In this document: positions 37,145 through 45,380 of the stretch, one piece after another
How the letters are laid out: the number at the start of each line of letters is the position of its first letter
Numbering within the stretch: position 1 is the first letter of the stretch
Assembly: GCF_014297465.1 (NCBI RefSeq)
Contig: NZ_JACORT010000012.1
Location: forward strand, 1 to 64,000
DNA from: Ramlibacter cellulosilyticus
Lineage (GTDB): Bacteria; Pseudomonadota; Gammaproteobacteria; Burkholderiales; Burkholderiaceae_C
Length of the DNA: 64,000 nucleotides
Reading direction: 5' to 3'
The notes under the pieces: generated by a model
What the model was told of the DNA's origin: nothing
What the model saw: only the letters and a program-made list of their open reading frames with translations
Database searches by the model: none
Made by a program: the position numbers and the translations under genes

Positions 37145-37231
37145 CTGGTGCAGCTCCCTCCGCTCTTGTGCGGTGTGCGGCACAGGGTAAGGACCTTCGT
37201 CGATCGCGGTGCTGGCGCGCGGGCCTTGTTC

Positions 37232-37255
37232 AATCGTAGGCACCCTCCTACGATT
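37232..37255. promoter_or_regulatory. Inverted repeat between the sugar-nucleotide dehydrogenase and PilZ-HlyD genes
   Basis: AATCGTAGG, six bases, CCTACGATT: a perfect 9-bp inverted repeat, followed on the plus strand by TTT. It lies 88 bases upstream of the dehydrogenase start and 80 bases upstream of the PilZ-HlyD start. It may be an operator for both divergent units, or a leader terminator for the plus-strand unit. Confidence 0.5.
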
Positions 37256-37334
37256 TTTCGGGCGGTTTACGCTGGCTCTCCAGTTGTGTCGATCGTGACG
37301 ATGGCTGCGCTGTTGTCACGAGAGGGTTCACACC

Positions 37335-38732
37335 ATGATGTCGCGAGAAGCGAACCTGCCGCGCAAGGCCATGCGCGTCGCCATTCCCCTGTTCGTCGAG
37401 ATCGACGGAAAGAGCCACGCCGCACGCGACTGGTCCACCACCGGCGTCGGCCTCGGCGACCTCGAGCGCGTGCCGCAGGAGGGAGAGCTGGTGCAGGCGC
37501 GCCTGAGCTTTCCCATGCTCGAGTCGACGCTGCTCATTCCCGTGCAGCTCGTCTACCGCGGCGAGCACGAAGGCGTCGCGGGCTTCGAGTTCAAGGACCT
37601 GTCGCCGCGCAACCGCCGCATCCTGCGGCACTACATCGAGCTCTCGCTCGACGGCAAGCTCGGCGACGTCGACGACATTGTCGCCGTGGCCGCGTTGCCG
37701 GCGGCCGAGACGCCCGTGGGCGCACCGCTGACGCTGCAGGGCGCCCAGCAGGTCCTGCCGCGTCCGAGCCGCGCGCGCGCCTTCGGTGCGGCATTGCTCG
37801 GCCTGGGCGTGATCGCCGCGGCCGCGGGCATCGTCTGGTACAACATGACGTACCAGCTCGAGGGCACCGGTTTCGTCTCCGGCAGCATCGCCCGCGTGAC
37901 GGCCAACCACGAAGGCCAGGTCGCGCGCCTGCTGGTGCAGCCCGGCTCCCGCGTCGAGGCCAACATGCCGCTGTTCGCGGTCGAGAACCCGCAGCTGCGC
38001 AACGAGATCGATGCGCTGGAGCAGCAGGTCGCGGCGCTCTCCGCCGAGCAAGCCCGCCTCTCCGGTGCCCGCCGCCAGGCCGAGGCGGGGCTGCTGCAGG
38101 CCATCCGCCGCGACTACGCGCAGCGCGAGCAGGAGCTCGCCACGGCCCGCGGCCTGCTGCAGCAGGGCGTGATCACCGAGCGCGACATGCTGGTCGTCGC
38201 CGACCGCGTGCAGGGCCTGCGCCAGGACTACCTGCGCCAGGTCGCCGAGGGCGCGACGCGCACGCAGAGCATCGACTCCTCCGACGTGGTGAACAAGCTG
38301 AAACTGGAGCTCGCAGCGAAGAAGGTGCTGCTCGCGCGGCAGGAAGTGGAGCGCGTCGTGAAGGCGCCGGTGCGCGGCAAGGTGTTCCAGGTGGACCGCC
38401 AGGCCGGCGAGTTCGTCTCCGCGCAGGACCCCGTGGTGCTGCTGGAAGCGGACGTCACGCCGAGCGTGCTGCTGCGCGTGCCGAACGACGACGCGCTCAA
38501 GCTGAAGCTGGGCATGCCCGCCACGATCTACGTGCCCTACGAGGACCGCAAGTACAGCGCCACCGTGTCCGCCATCGGCCTGGCCGCCGCATCCGCCTCG
38601 GCGGCCGCGACGCAGGAGGGCGGCCTCAACGAGACGCTGGTCAAGATCGACTTCGCGGACAAGGGCGTGCGCCTGCCCGCGAACGCGCGCGTCAACGTCT
38701 GGATCCGCAATCCCTCGCTGCCCTGGTCATGA
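37335..38732 (+). CDS. PilZ-HlyD inner-membrane protein, Alg44-like c-di-GMP co-polymerase
   Basis: 465 aa. Residues about 1-110 are a PilZ domain: RKAMR (RxxxR, 10-14) and DWSTTG (D/NxSxxG, 32-37) are the two c-di-GMP-binding motifs. One membrane helix about 147-168. The periplasmic part is HlyD/MFP-like with a coiled coil about 205-330 flanked by lipoyl halves. This is the architecture of Alg44, which activates alginate polymerisation when c-di-GMP binds. The stop overlaps the start of the glycosyltransferase fusion (ATGA), so the two proteins are co-translated. Confidence 0.9.
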   Translation: MMSREANLPRKAMRVAIPLFVEIDGKSHAARDWSTTGVGLGDLERVPQEGELVQARLSFPMLESTLLIPVQLVYRGEHEGVAGFEFKDLSPRNRRILRHYIELSLDGKLGDVDDIVAVAALPAAETPVGAPLTLQGAQQVLPRPSRARAFGAALLGLGVIAAAAGIVWYNMTYQLEGTGFVSGSIARVTANHEGQVARLLVQPGSRVEANMPLFAVENPQLRNEIDALEQQVAALSAEQARLSGARRQAEAGLLQAIRRDYAQREQELATARGLLQQGVITERDMLVVADRVQGLRQDYLRQVAEGATRTQSIDSSDVVNKLKLELAAKKVLLARQEVERVVKAPVRGKVFQVDRQAGEFVSAQDPVVLLEADVTPSVLLRVPNDDALKLKLGMPATIYVPYEDRKYSATVSAIGLAAASASAAATQEGGLNETLVKIDFADKGVRLPANARVNVWIRNPSLPWS

Positions 38733-41407
38733 CGCGTGCGTCCCCCCGGCTGCAGGCGCTGCGGTCCGCCTTGCTGCCCCTGGCGCTGTACGGCGGCGGC
38801 GCCTTCCTGTTCCTCACCTGGGCGCGCCAGGGCGTGCACCCGCTGCACGAGGACGTGCTGTTCGCCATCGGCGTGCTGGCCGTCTGGCGCTACGGCTGGC
38901 AGGTGCTGCATTACGCCCGTGCCGCGTACTACGCGCTGTGGCACTACCCGCGGCTGCGCGCCGCCGCGCGCCGGGCGGCGGCAGGGCGCCACTGGCCCTC
39001 GCGCATCTTCGTCGTGCTGCCCTCGTACCTGGAGGAGCCCTGGGTGAGCATGGAGGCGATGCAGGCGCTCATGACCAACATCGCCGGCCTGCCCTGCAGG
39101 GCGACGGTGGTCGCCTCGGTCGGGAGCGACCGCGACGAGTCCGTCATCGCCGCCGCATGGGAGGCGCACCCGGCGCGGGATCGCGTCGAGCTCGTCTTCC
39201 AGCGCCAGAGCCAGGGCAAGCGCATCGCGCTCGGCCACGCGCTGCGCGCCGTGGCCCGCAGGTACAACGACGAGCCGGACAGCATCACCGTCCTCCTGGA
39301 CGGCGACTCCTGGCTGGAGCCCGACGCGCTCGCCAAGGTGCTGCCCTTCTTCATGGCCTACCGCGACCTCGGCGCGGCCACCACCAACGAGATGGCCTAC
39401 ATCCCGGGCCAGGACGCGTGGTACCGCGACTGGTTCGCGCTGAAGTTCGGCCAACGGCACGTGCTGTTCCAGTCGCACAGCCTGTCGCACAAGGTGCTCA
39501 CCCTCACGGGCCGCTTCTCGGTGTTCCGCACCTCCATCGTGGTGGCCGAGGACTTCCTGCAGCAGATCGAGAACGACACGATCGACCACTGGCTGTACGG
39601 GCGCTTCCGCTTCCTGATGGGGGACGACAAGAGCTCCTGGTTCCACGTGCTGAAGAACGGCTGGAACATGCTCTACCTGCCGGACGTGACCTGCGTCTCG
39701 CTGGAAAGCCGCGAGCAGGGCTTCCTGCGCGCCAGCCTGTCGCTGCCCTACCGCTGGTTCGGCAACACCATGCGCAACAACCCGCGCGCGCTGGCCCTCG
39801 GGCCCTGGCGCACGGGCTGGTTCATCTGGTTCGTGCTGCTGGACCAGCGCCTGTCGATGTGGACTTCGCTCGTGGGGATCAGCGGCGCCGTCGTCCTGGC
39901 CGCGACCAAGTCGCTGCTGTACCTGCCGCTGTACGTCGCCTGGGCGACGCTGGTGCGTACGGTGCAGCTGCTGGTGATCGCGCTGCATGGCCACGCCGTG
40001 AGCCTGCGCACCGTGCCGATCATGCTGTACACGCAGTGGGTGGGATCGGTGGTGAAGATCAAGGCATGGCATCACCTGGCCGACCAGAACTGGAGCAAGG
40101 GCAGGGCGTCGCAGTCGGCCGCACCGCGCGGCGGCATGCTGCGCCGGCTGGCGCCCACGGGCACGATGACGATGGCCTACCTGGCCTTTGCGCTCGCCAT
40201 CCTGCTGGTGCACAGCGCGCTGCGCTTTCCCGGCGCGGAGCTGTTCGCGCGGGAGGCGGCGCCTTCGGCGGAGGTGCGGCTGGACGGGGTGCGCGCGGAC
40301 GACGGGCGTGACGATGCCGCGGCGCTGCAGGCGCTGATCGACCGCCAGCCTGCGGGGCCCGTGACGATCCGCCTGCCGGCGGGCCGGCTCGATTTCGAGC
40401 ACCCGCTCGTGATCCGCCGCGACGGCGTCACGCTGCTCGGGGCCGGCGCGGACCGCACGCGGATCGTGTCGCACGTGCGGGCGCCGGAGGAAGCGGTGCT
40501 CCGCGTCGAAGGCCAGCCCGGCAAGCGCGTGGGCTACCTCGCGCAGCCGCTGGGGCCGGACGACACCCTGCTGCGCGTGCCGGGCGCCGCGGCCTTCGAG
40601 CCCGGCTCCCTCGTCTGGCTCAAGGAGCCGAACGACGACCGCTTCCTGCGGCAGATCGGCAGCCGCACCTGGAACCGCGAGTACCCGTACCTGCGCCAGG
40701 CGCTGGTACAGGTGGCCAGCACGGAAGGCGAGGGGGTGCGGCTCGCCGCGCCGACGGGCGTGCGTTTCGACGCACGGCGCACGGAGGTCCTGCAGGTGCG
40801 GCCCGTGCGCGGCGTGCGCCTCGCGGACTTCGCCGTGGAGCAGCTCGCACCGGGGCACGACATCGCCGCGCTGCGCCACGTCTACGAGAACGCCGTGCCC
40901 GACGCGGCCGTGGACGCCATCTCGCTGATGTGGACGCAGGACGTGCTGGTGGAACGCGTGGCCGTCCGCAATGCGGGCCGCCATCCGCTCTCCATCGAGC
41001 AGAGCCACGGTTTCGCGGTGCGCGGCTGCGTGCTGGACGGCGCCTGGAACAAGGGCGACGGCGGCAGCGGCTACCTGCGCATCGCGCGCAGCTACCGCGG
41101 CACGGTGGAGGGTTGCGAGGTGCGGGGCATCCGCCACATCGCGCTGCAGTGGAGCTCCGCGTTCAACCAGCTGCGCGACATCGCCACCGAGGTCGACGTC
41201 AACTTCCACGGCGGCTTCAGCCACCACAACACCGTGAGCAACGTGCGCTTCGCCATCCCGCCGGCGCACCACTGGGGCCCGGTGTTCACCACGCCGGACG
41301 ACGCCCGCTGGGCACCGCCCGACGGGCCGGGCAACGTGGTCCTCAACGCGGCTGGGACGACAGCGAGTACAGCTCCCCCGGTTCGCGCGGCTTCACGATC
41401 GCGCTGA
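38729..41407 (+). CDS. Alg8-like glycosyltransferase 2 fused to a right-handed beta-helix domain
   Basis: 892 aa in one uninterrupted frame. Residues about 1-490 form a processive GT2 like Alg8: N-terminal helices, VLLDGDSWLEPDA (catalytic Asp pair near 191-193), LTGRFSVFR near 259, GDDKSSW near 298 and YRWFGNTMRNN near 341, then further helices. A last helix (TMTMAYLAFALAILLVHSAL) leads to residues about 513-880 with the pectate-lyase-3 type opening LDGVRADDGRDDAAALQALI and repeating beta-helix turns. The helix domain should lie in the periplasm, where it could modify the nascent chain, as separate AlgG does. The final 65 bases overlap the convergent TolC-like gene. Confidence 0.88.
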   Translation: MTRASPRLQALRSALLPLALYGGGAFLFLTWARQGVHPLHEDVLFAIGVLAVWRYGWQVLHYARAAYYALWHYPRLRAAARRAAAGRHWPSRIFVVLPSYLEEPWVSMEAMQALMTNIAGLPCRATVVASVGSDRDESVIAAAWEAHPARDRVELVFQRQSQGKRIALGHALRAVARRYNDEPDSITVLLDGDSWLEPDALAKVLPFFMAYRDLGAATTNEMAYIPGQDAWYRDWFALKFGQRHVLFQSHSLSHKVLTLTGRFSVFRTSIVVAEDFLQQIENDTIDHWLYGRFRFLMGDDKSSWFHVLKNGWNMLYLPDVTCVSLESREQGFLRASLSLPYRWFGNTMRNNPRALALGPWRTGWFIWFVLLDQRLSMWTSLVGISGAVVLAATKSLLYLPLYVAWATLVRTVQLLVIALHGHAVSLRTVPIMLYTQWVGSVVKIKAWHHLADQNWSKGRASQSAAPRGGMLRRLAPTGTMTMAYLAFALAILLVHSALRFPGAELFAREAAPSAEVRLDGVRADDGRDDAAALQALIDRQPAGPVTIRLPAGRLDFEHPLVIRRDGVTLLGAGADRTRIVSHVRAPEEAVLRVEGQPGKRVGYLAQPLGPDDTLLRVPGAAAFEPGSLVWLKEPNDDRFLRQIGSRTWNREYPYLRQALVQVASTEGEGVRLAAPTGVRFDARRTEVLQVRPVRGVRLADFAVEQLAPGHDIAALRHVYENAVPDAAVDAISLMWTQDVLVERVAVRNAGRHPLSIEQSHGFAVRGCVLDGAWNKGDGGSGYLRIARSYRGTVEGCEVRGIRHIALQWSSAFNQLRDIATEVDVNFHGGFSHHNTVSNVRFAIPPAHHWGPVFTTPDDARWAPPDGPGNVVLNAAGTTASTAPPVRAASRSR

Positions 41408-42713
41408 TCTCGGTCAGCACCTCCAGCACGTCCAGCCGCGCGGTGAGGATCTCGCGCTGCAGCTCCCACAGGCGCAGCGTCAGTTCCTCCACGTCGCGGT
41501 CGGCGTCGACGGGCAGCGAGGCAACGGGGTGGTCCATGCGATAGCAGGCCAGCTCCAGCTTCTGGCGCACCATGCGGTTCTCGGCCTGCAGCAGCCGCAT
41601 GTCGTTCTGCTTCAGGCGCAGGCGTTCGGAGAGCAGGGCGAGCTTCTGGGACAAGGCGGCGCGCACCGATTCGCGCTGCTCCGCGTAGAGGTCGCGCGAA
41701 GCCTGCGCCGCCTGCTGCAGCCCGCGGTCGCCGTCGAGGGGGATGCGCACGCGCACGCCGGCGGCGTTGTACGGACCGCGGTCGAAGTCCTTGCTGCGTT
41801 CCAGGTACAGCCGCACGGACAGGTCGTCCTCGCGCCGCGGCAGGATGCCCGCGCGTTCGCCCTGCACGGCAAGCAACTGCGCATCGGGCGAGCGCTCGAA
41901 GGCGCGGTCGGCGAGCTCCGGGTTCGGCTGCAGCTGGACATCCTCGATGCGGTTGATCAGCTCCTGCGCCTGCGGGTAGACCAGCACGTCGCGCGAGCCC
42001 GCGTAGTGCCGCATGCGCAGTTGCGCGCGCTCCGCCTTGAACTCCATTTCGGCGACGTCCGCGCGGGTCGCCCGGCCGGCGGCGAGCTCCTGCCGGCGGC
42101 GCTCGAGCACCGGCCGCACCGCATTCGCCTCGCGTTCGTACAGCACCGCGAGGAGCCGGTTGCGCATCTGCTCCACCGCGAGCAGCTGCTCCTGCACCTG
42201 GCGCTGGCTCGTGTCGCGCAGCAGCTGCAGGTACTGCGTCTTGCCTTCCAGCCGCAGCCGTTCGAGCTGCCGCTTGCTCTCGAAGCGGCCGTCCTTGTAA
42301 AGCTCCCACTCCAGGCCGTAGGTGTAGCGGGACCCGTAGTCGGTGGCGAAGGACTGGTCCGCCTGCCCCACCGCGTAGAGCCCGTTGAAGGGGACCAGCG
42401 TGTCCAGCCGGCCGAAATAGCCATCGCGCTGCTGCTCCATGCGCTCCAGCATGGCGCCGTTGACGGAGTTCCCCGGTGAAGCGGTGGACGAGAGCGGCGG
42501 CACCAGCTGGCTGGTGAGCGCCTGGCTCGTCATGCTGTTGCACAGGCTGCCCGCGAGGCGCAGCCGCACCGGCGGCGCGGCCTGCGGCGCCTGCGCCTGC
42601 GCCTGCGGTGTCGCGGGTGCAGGCCTTTGCTGCGCGTGCGCGGCGAGTGCCGCCGCACACGCCAATGCGAACGCCGCGCGCGCGACGGCCGTGGGCCCTG
42701 ATCCTTGCTTCAA
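41343..42713 (-). CDS. TolC-like outer-membrane channel protein
   Basis: 456 aa. Signal peptide with core VARAAFALACAAALAAHAQQ. Two halves rich in long amphipathic helices (for example ERLRLEGKTQYLQLLRDTSQ and REILTARLDVLEVLTEISAI) as in TolC-type proteins. I chose the TTG at 42713, giving a clean signal sequence, over an ATG at 42764, because the latter lies inside a strong hairpin. It is convergent with the glycosyltransferase fusion and may pair with the HlyD-type protein to form an export channel across the outer membrane, replacing AlgE; that role is inferred. Confidence 0.72.
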   Translation of the reverse strand: MKQGSGPTAVARAAFALACAAALAAHAQQRPAPATPQAQAQAPQAAPPVRLRLAGSLCNSMTSQALTSQLVPPLSSTASPGNSVNGAMLERMEQQRDGYFGRLDTLVPFNGLYAVGQADQSFATDYGSRYTYGLEWELYKDGRFESKRQLERLRLEGKTQYLQLLRDTSQRQVQEQLLAVEQMRNRLLAVLYEREANAVRPVLERRRQELAAGRATRADVAEMEFKAERAQLRMRHYAGSRDVLVYPQAQELINRIEDVQLQPNPELADRAFERSPDAQLLAVQGERAGILPRREDDLSVRLYLERSKDFDRGPYNAAGVRVRIPLDGDRGLQQAAQASRDLYAEQRESVRAALSQKLALLSERLRLKQNDMRLLQAENRMVRQKLELACYRMDHPVASLPVDADRDVEELTLRLWELQREILTARLDVLEVLTEISAIVKPREPGELYSLSSQPR

Positions 42714-42750
42714 TTCCGGTCCTTCCTGTCCTTGTGCTGGCGCAAAGAAA

Positions 42751-42795
42751 GAGCCGAGGGGCAAGGGTGCGGCGCACCTCCTGCCCTCTCGGCTC
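42751..42795 (-). terminator. Long hairpin with T-rich tail in the leader of the TolC-like gene
   Basis: GAGCCGAGGGGCAAGGGTGC pairs with GCACCTCCTGCCCTCTCGGCTC almost completely around a GGC loop; on the minus strand TTTCTTT follows. It has the form of an intrinsic terminator but stands upstream of the gene, suggesting an attenuator. Alternatively it ends antisense transcription. The region 42796-43016 shows nothing else recognisable. Confidence 0.55.
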
Positions 42796-43016
42796 CTCTG
42801 CGCAAAATTCTAGGCGAGTGCGCTGCCGCGCGGGGCCGTTTCGCCCGTCGGGAGGGCGCGGGCGTGACGTGTTCCGGCCGAGCACGGCGCGTTTCGCGCG
42901 CCCGGCTGCCGTCATGGGACCTTGGTCCGATGGCCCGCCCGGCCACAAATCCCGAACATGCCTCCAGCCCGCGGAGGATGGACCGCCGCCGGGCATCGCG
43001 TCGCACCGGGAGCACC

Positions 43017-45380
43017 ATGAACGACCCCACCCAACACCTGTCGCGCAGCGGCGAACTGTCCGCCAAGGTGGGCCAGCTGCTGCAGAAGCGCCTGGCCGTC
43101 GCCCACGAGCACTTCCACGAGAGCGCGCGCAAGGCGATCGACGCCTACGGCACGGCCGCTGCGTCCGGCGCCCCGCCTTCTCCCTGGGATGCGGTCGCCG
43201 GCGCCACCCAGTACGCCGTCGATTTCGCGCAGCGCTCCGTCCTGTTCTGGGACACGCTGCGCGAGCGCGGCAACAACTTCGTCGAGCAGACGCGCGCCGG
43301 CCTGCCGCCGGTGCTGCACTTCCAGTACGAGATGGTGATGGACGGCCGCGGGCTGCCGCAGCCGGTCAACTACGCGCTGGTGCGCATCGTGCCGCCCAAG
43401 GGCGTGGAAGTGGACGACCAGCTGCGCCCCTACGTCATCATCGATCCGCGCGCCGGCCACGGGCCCGGCATCGGCGGCTTCAAGGACGACTCGCAGGTCG
43501 GCGTCGCCTTGCGCGAAGGCCACCCGGTCTACTTCGTCATCTTCTTCCCCGATCCGGAACCCGGCCAGACCCTGCTGGACGTCTGCAACGCCGAGAAGCT
43601 CTTCGTGCGGCGCGTGCGCGAGCTGCACCCGGATTCGCCCAAGCCGGCCATCGTGGGCAACTGCCAGGGCGGCTGGGCCGCGATGATGCTGGCCAGCGCC
43701 AACCCCGACGACACCGGCCCGGTCGTCATCAACGGCGCGCCCATGTCGTACTGGGGCGGTGCCTGGGAGGAGGGCGAGGGCGACAACCCGATGCGCTATG
43801 CGGGCGGGATGCTGGGCGGTACCTGGCTCGCGTCGCTCACGTCCGACCTCGGCGCGGGCAAGTTCGACGGCGCCTGGCTGGTGCAGAACTTCGAGAACCT
43901 GAACCTCGCCAACACCTACTGGGACAAGTACTACCACGTCTTCGCCAACGTCGACACCGAGCCGCCGCGCTTCCTGGAGTTCGAACGGTGGTGGGGCGGC
44001 TTCTACCTGATGAACCGCGAGGAGATCGAGTGGATCACCCGCAACCTGTTCGTCGGCAACAAGCTGTGGAAGGGCGGCGTGCAGTCGGGCGACGGCGGCG
44101 TCTTCGACCTGCGCGGCATGAAGGTGCCGGTCATCCTGTTCGCCTCGATGGGCGACAACATCACGCCGCCGGAACAGGCCTTCAACTGGGTGGCCGACGT
44201 GTACGGCAGCACCGAGGAGATCAAGGCGCGCGGGCAGGTGATCGTCGGCCTGCTGCACCAGGACATCGGACACCTGGGCATCTTCGTGTCCGGCAAGGTC
44301 GCGAAGAAGGAGCATGCGCAGATCGTCGAGGTGATGGAATCCATCGAGGCGCTCGCGCCCGGCCTGTACGGCATGCACATCACCGAGCGCAAGGGCGCCG
44401 ACGGCAAGCCCGCGTACGAGGTGCACTTCGAGGAAAGGCGGCTGGAGGACCTGACGCCCCACCTCAACCGCTTCCGTCGCGCCGACGAGAAGCCCTTCGA
44501 GGCCGTGGCCGCCTTCTCGGAGTTCAACCAGCGCGCCTACGAGCTGTTCGCCCGTCCCCTGGTGCAGGCCGTCTCCAGCGAGCTCGGGGCGAAGCTGGCG
44601 CGCAACTTCCATCCCCTGCGCTTCCAGCGCTGGGCCGTCTCGGACCTGAACCCCGCCGCGTGGTGGCTCAAGCCCGCGGCGGACATGGTGCGCCAGCAGC
44701 GCAAGGCGCTGCCCGCCGAGCATCCTTCGCGGCAGGCGGAGAAGCTGATGTCGCAGCTGACCAGCGCATCGCTCGAATACACGCGCGCCGTGCGCGATGC
44801 GTTCAGCGAGGCGCAGTTCTTCCAGCTGTACGGCAACCTGTTCTCGATCTACCTCGCGGACCGTCCCGAAGCGCGCGTCGGAGCGCGCGAGGCGACGCAG
44901 GACCCGCGGCAGCTGCCCGTGGTGAAGGAGGCGCTGGCGTCCATCGACCACGGCGGCTACGCCGAAGCCACCGCGCGCGCAGCCTACCTGCTGGCGCGCA
45001 AGGGCGAGCCGCTGCCGCTGGAGCGCCTGGAGCTGAAGAAGGAGCTCATGACCGAGTACAAGGGCCTGCTTCCGGCGATGTCCCTGGACGAGGCGCGCCG
45101 GGTGCGCGGCGAGCAGGAGCTGATCGTGCGCTACGAGCCCGAGAAAGCCATCGAGACGCTGCCGCAGCTGCTGCCCGAGAAGTCGGACCGCGACCGCTTC
45201 CTGTCGCTGCTGGAGCGGCTGCTCGCCGACAAGCGCGTGCAGGGCGTCAAGCCGCTGCCGGAGCAGGTCGCCATGCTGGAGCGCATCCGCACCACCGTCG
45301 GCGGCAACGGCGGCGCGCGCCGCGCCCCGCCCGGGCGCCGCCCGCCCGGGCGCCGCCATGGGCAGGGAGCCGCGCGATGA
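43017..45380 (+). CDS. DUF3141 domain protein, PHA-synthase-like alpha/beta hydrolase
   Basis: 787 aa. The N-terminal 100 residues are helical; an alpha/beta hydrolase core follows with nucleophile elbow VGNCQGGWAA (Cys about 216), the G-x-C-x-G form used by polyhydroxyalkanoate synthases, and DIGHLGIFVSGKVA near 420 for the His. An aspartate near SMGDNITPP completes the triad. The C-terminal 350 residues are unrecognised and helical, ending in a short Arg/Pro/Gly repeat. Start at MNDPTQH because earlier in-frame codons lie in the leader. The stop overlaps the next start (ATGA). Cytoplasmic acyl-CoA or polyester metabolism is likely. Confidence 0.8.
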   Translation: MNDPTQHLSRSGELSAKVGQLLQKRLAVAHEHFHESARKAIDAYGTAAASGAPPSPWDAVAGATQYAVDFAQRSVLFWDTLRERGNNFVEQTRAGLPPVLHFQYEMVMDGRGLPQPVNYALVRIVPPKGVEVDDQLRPYVIIDPRAGHGPGIGGFKDDSQVGVALREGHPVYFVIFFPDPEPGQTLLDVCNAEKLFVRRVRELHPDSPKPAIVGNCQGGWAAMMLASANPDDTGPVVINGAPMSYWGGAWEEGEGDNPMRYAGGMLGGTWLASLTSDLGAGKFDGAWLVQNFENLNLANTYWDKYYHVFANVDTEPPRFLEFERWWGGFYLMNREEIEWITRNLFVGNKLWKGGVQSGDGGVFDLRGMKVPVILFASMGDNITPPEQAFNWVADVYGSTEEIKARGQVIVGLLHQDIGHLGIFVSGKVAKKEHAQIVEVMESIEALAPGLYGMHITERKGADGKPAYEVHFEERRLEDLTPHLNRFRRADEKPFEAVAAFSEFNQRAYELFARPLVQAVSSELGAKLARNFHPLRFQRWAVSDLNPAAWWLKPAADMVRQQRKALPAEHPSRQAEKLMSQLTSASLEYTRAVRDAFSEAQFFQLYGNLFSIYLADRPEARVGAREATQDPRQLPVVKEALASIDHGGYAEATARAAYLLARKGEPLPLERLELKKELMTEYKGLLPAMSLDEARRVRGEQELIVRYEPEKAIETLPQLLPEKSDRDRFLSLLERLLADKRVQGVKPLPEQVAMLERIRTTVGGNGGARRAPPGRRPPGRRHGQGAAR

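Noticed and set aside
35537-38728. The synthase reading frame stays open for over 3 kb upstream of its start, in principle allowing a 1956-aa protein.
   Set aside because: That stretch is antisense to the nucleotide-sugar dehydrogenase and out of frame with the PilZ-HlyD gene, and has an Arg/Ala-rich composition typical of high-GC shadow frames. The ATGA overlap at 38729 is the natural start.
42912-45359. An 815-codon minus-strand frame opposite the DUF3141 gene.
   Set aside because: Antisense shadow: no motifs, and the plus-strand gene has conserved hydrolase residues and coupled neighbours.
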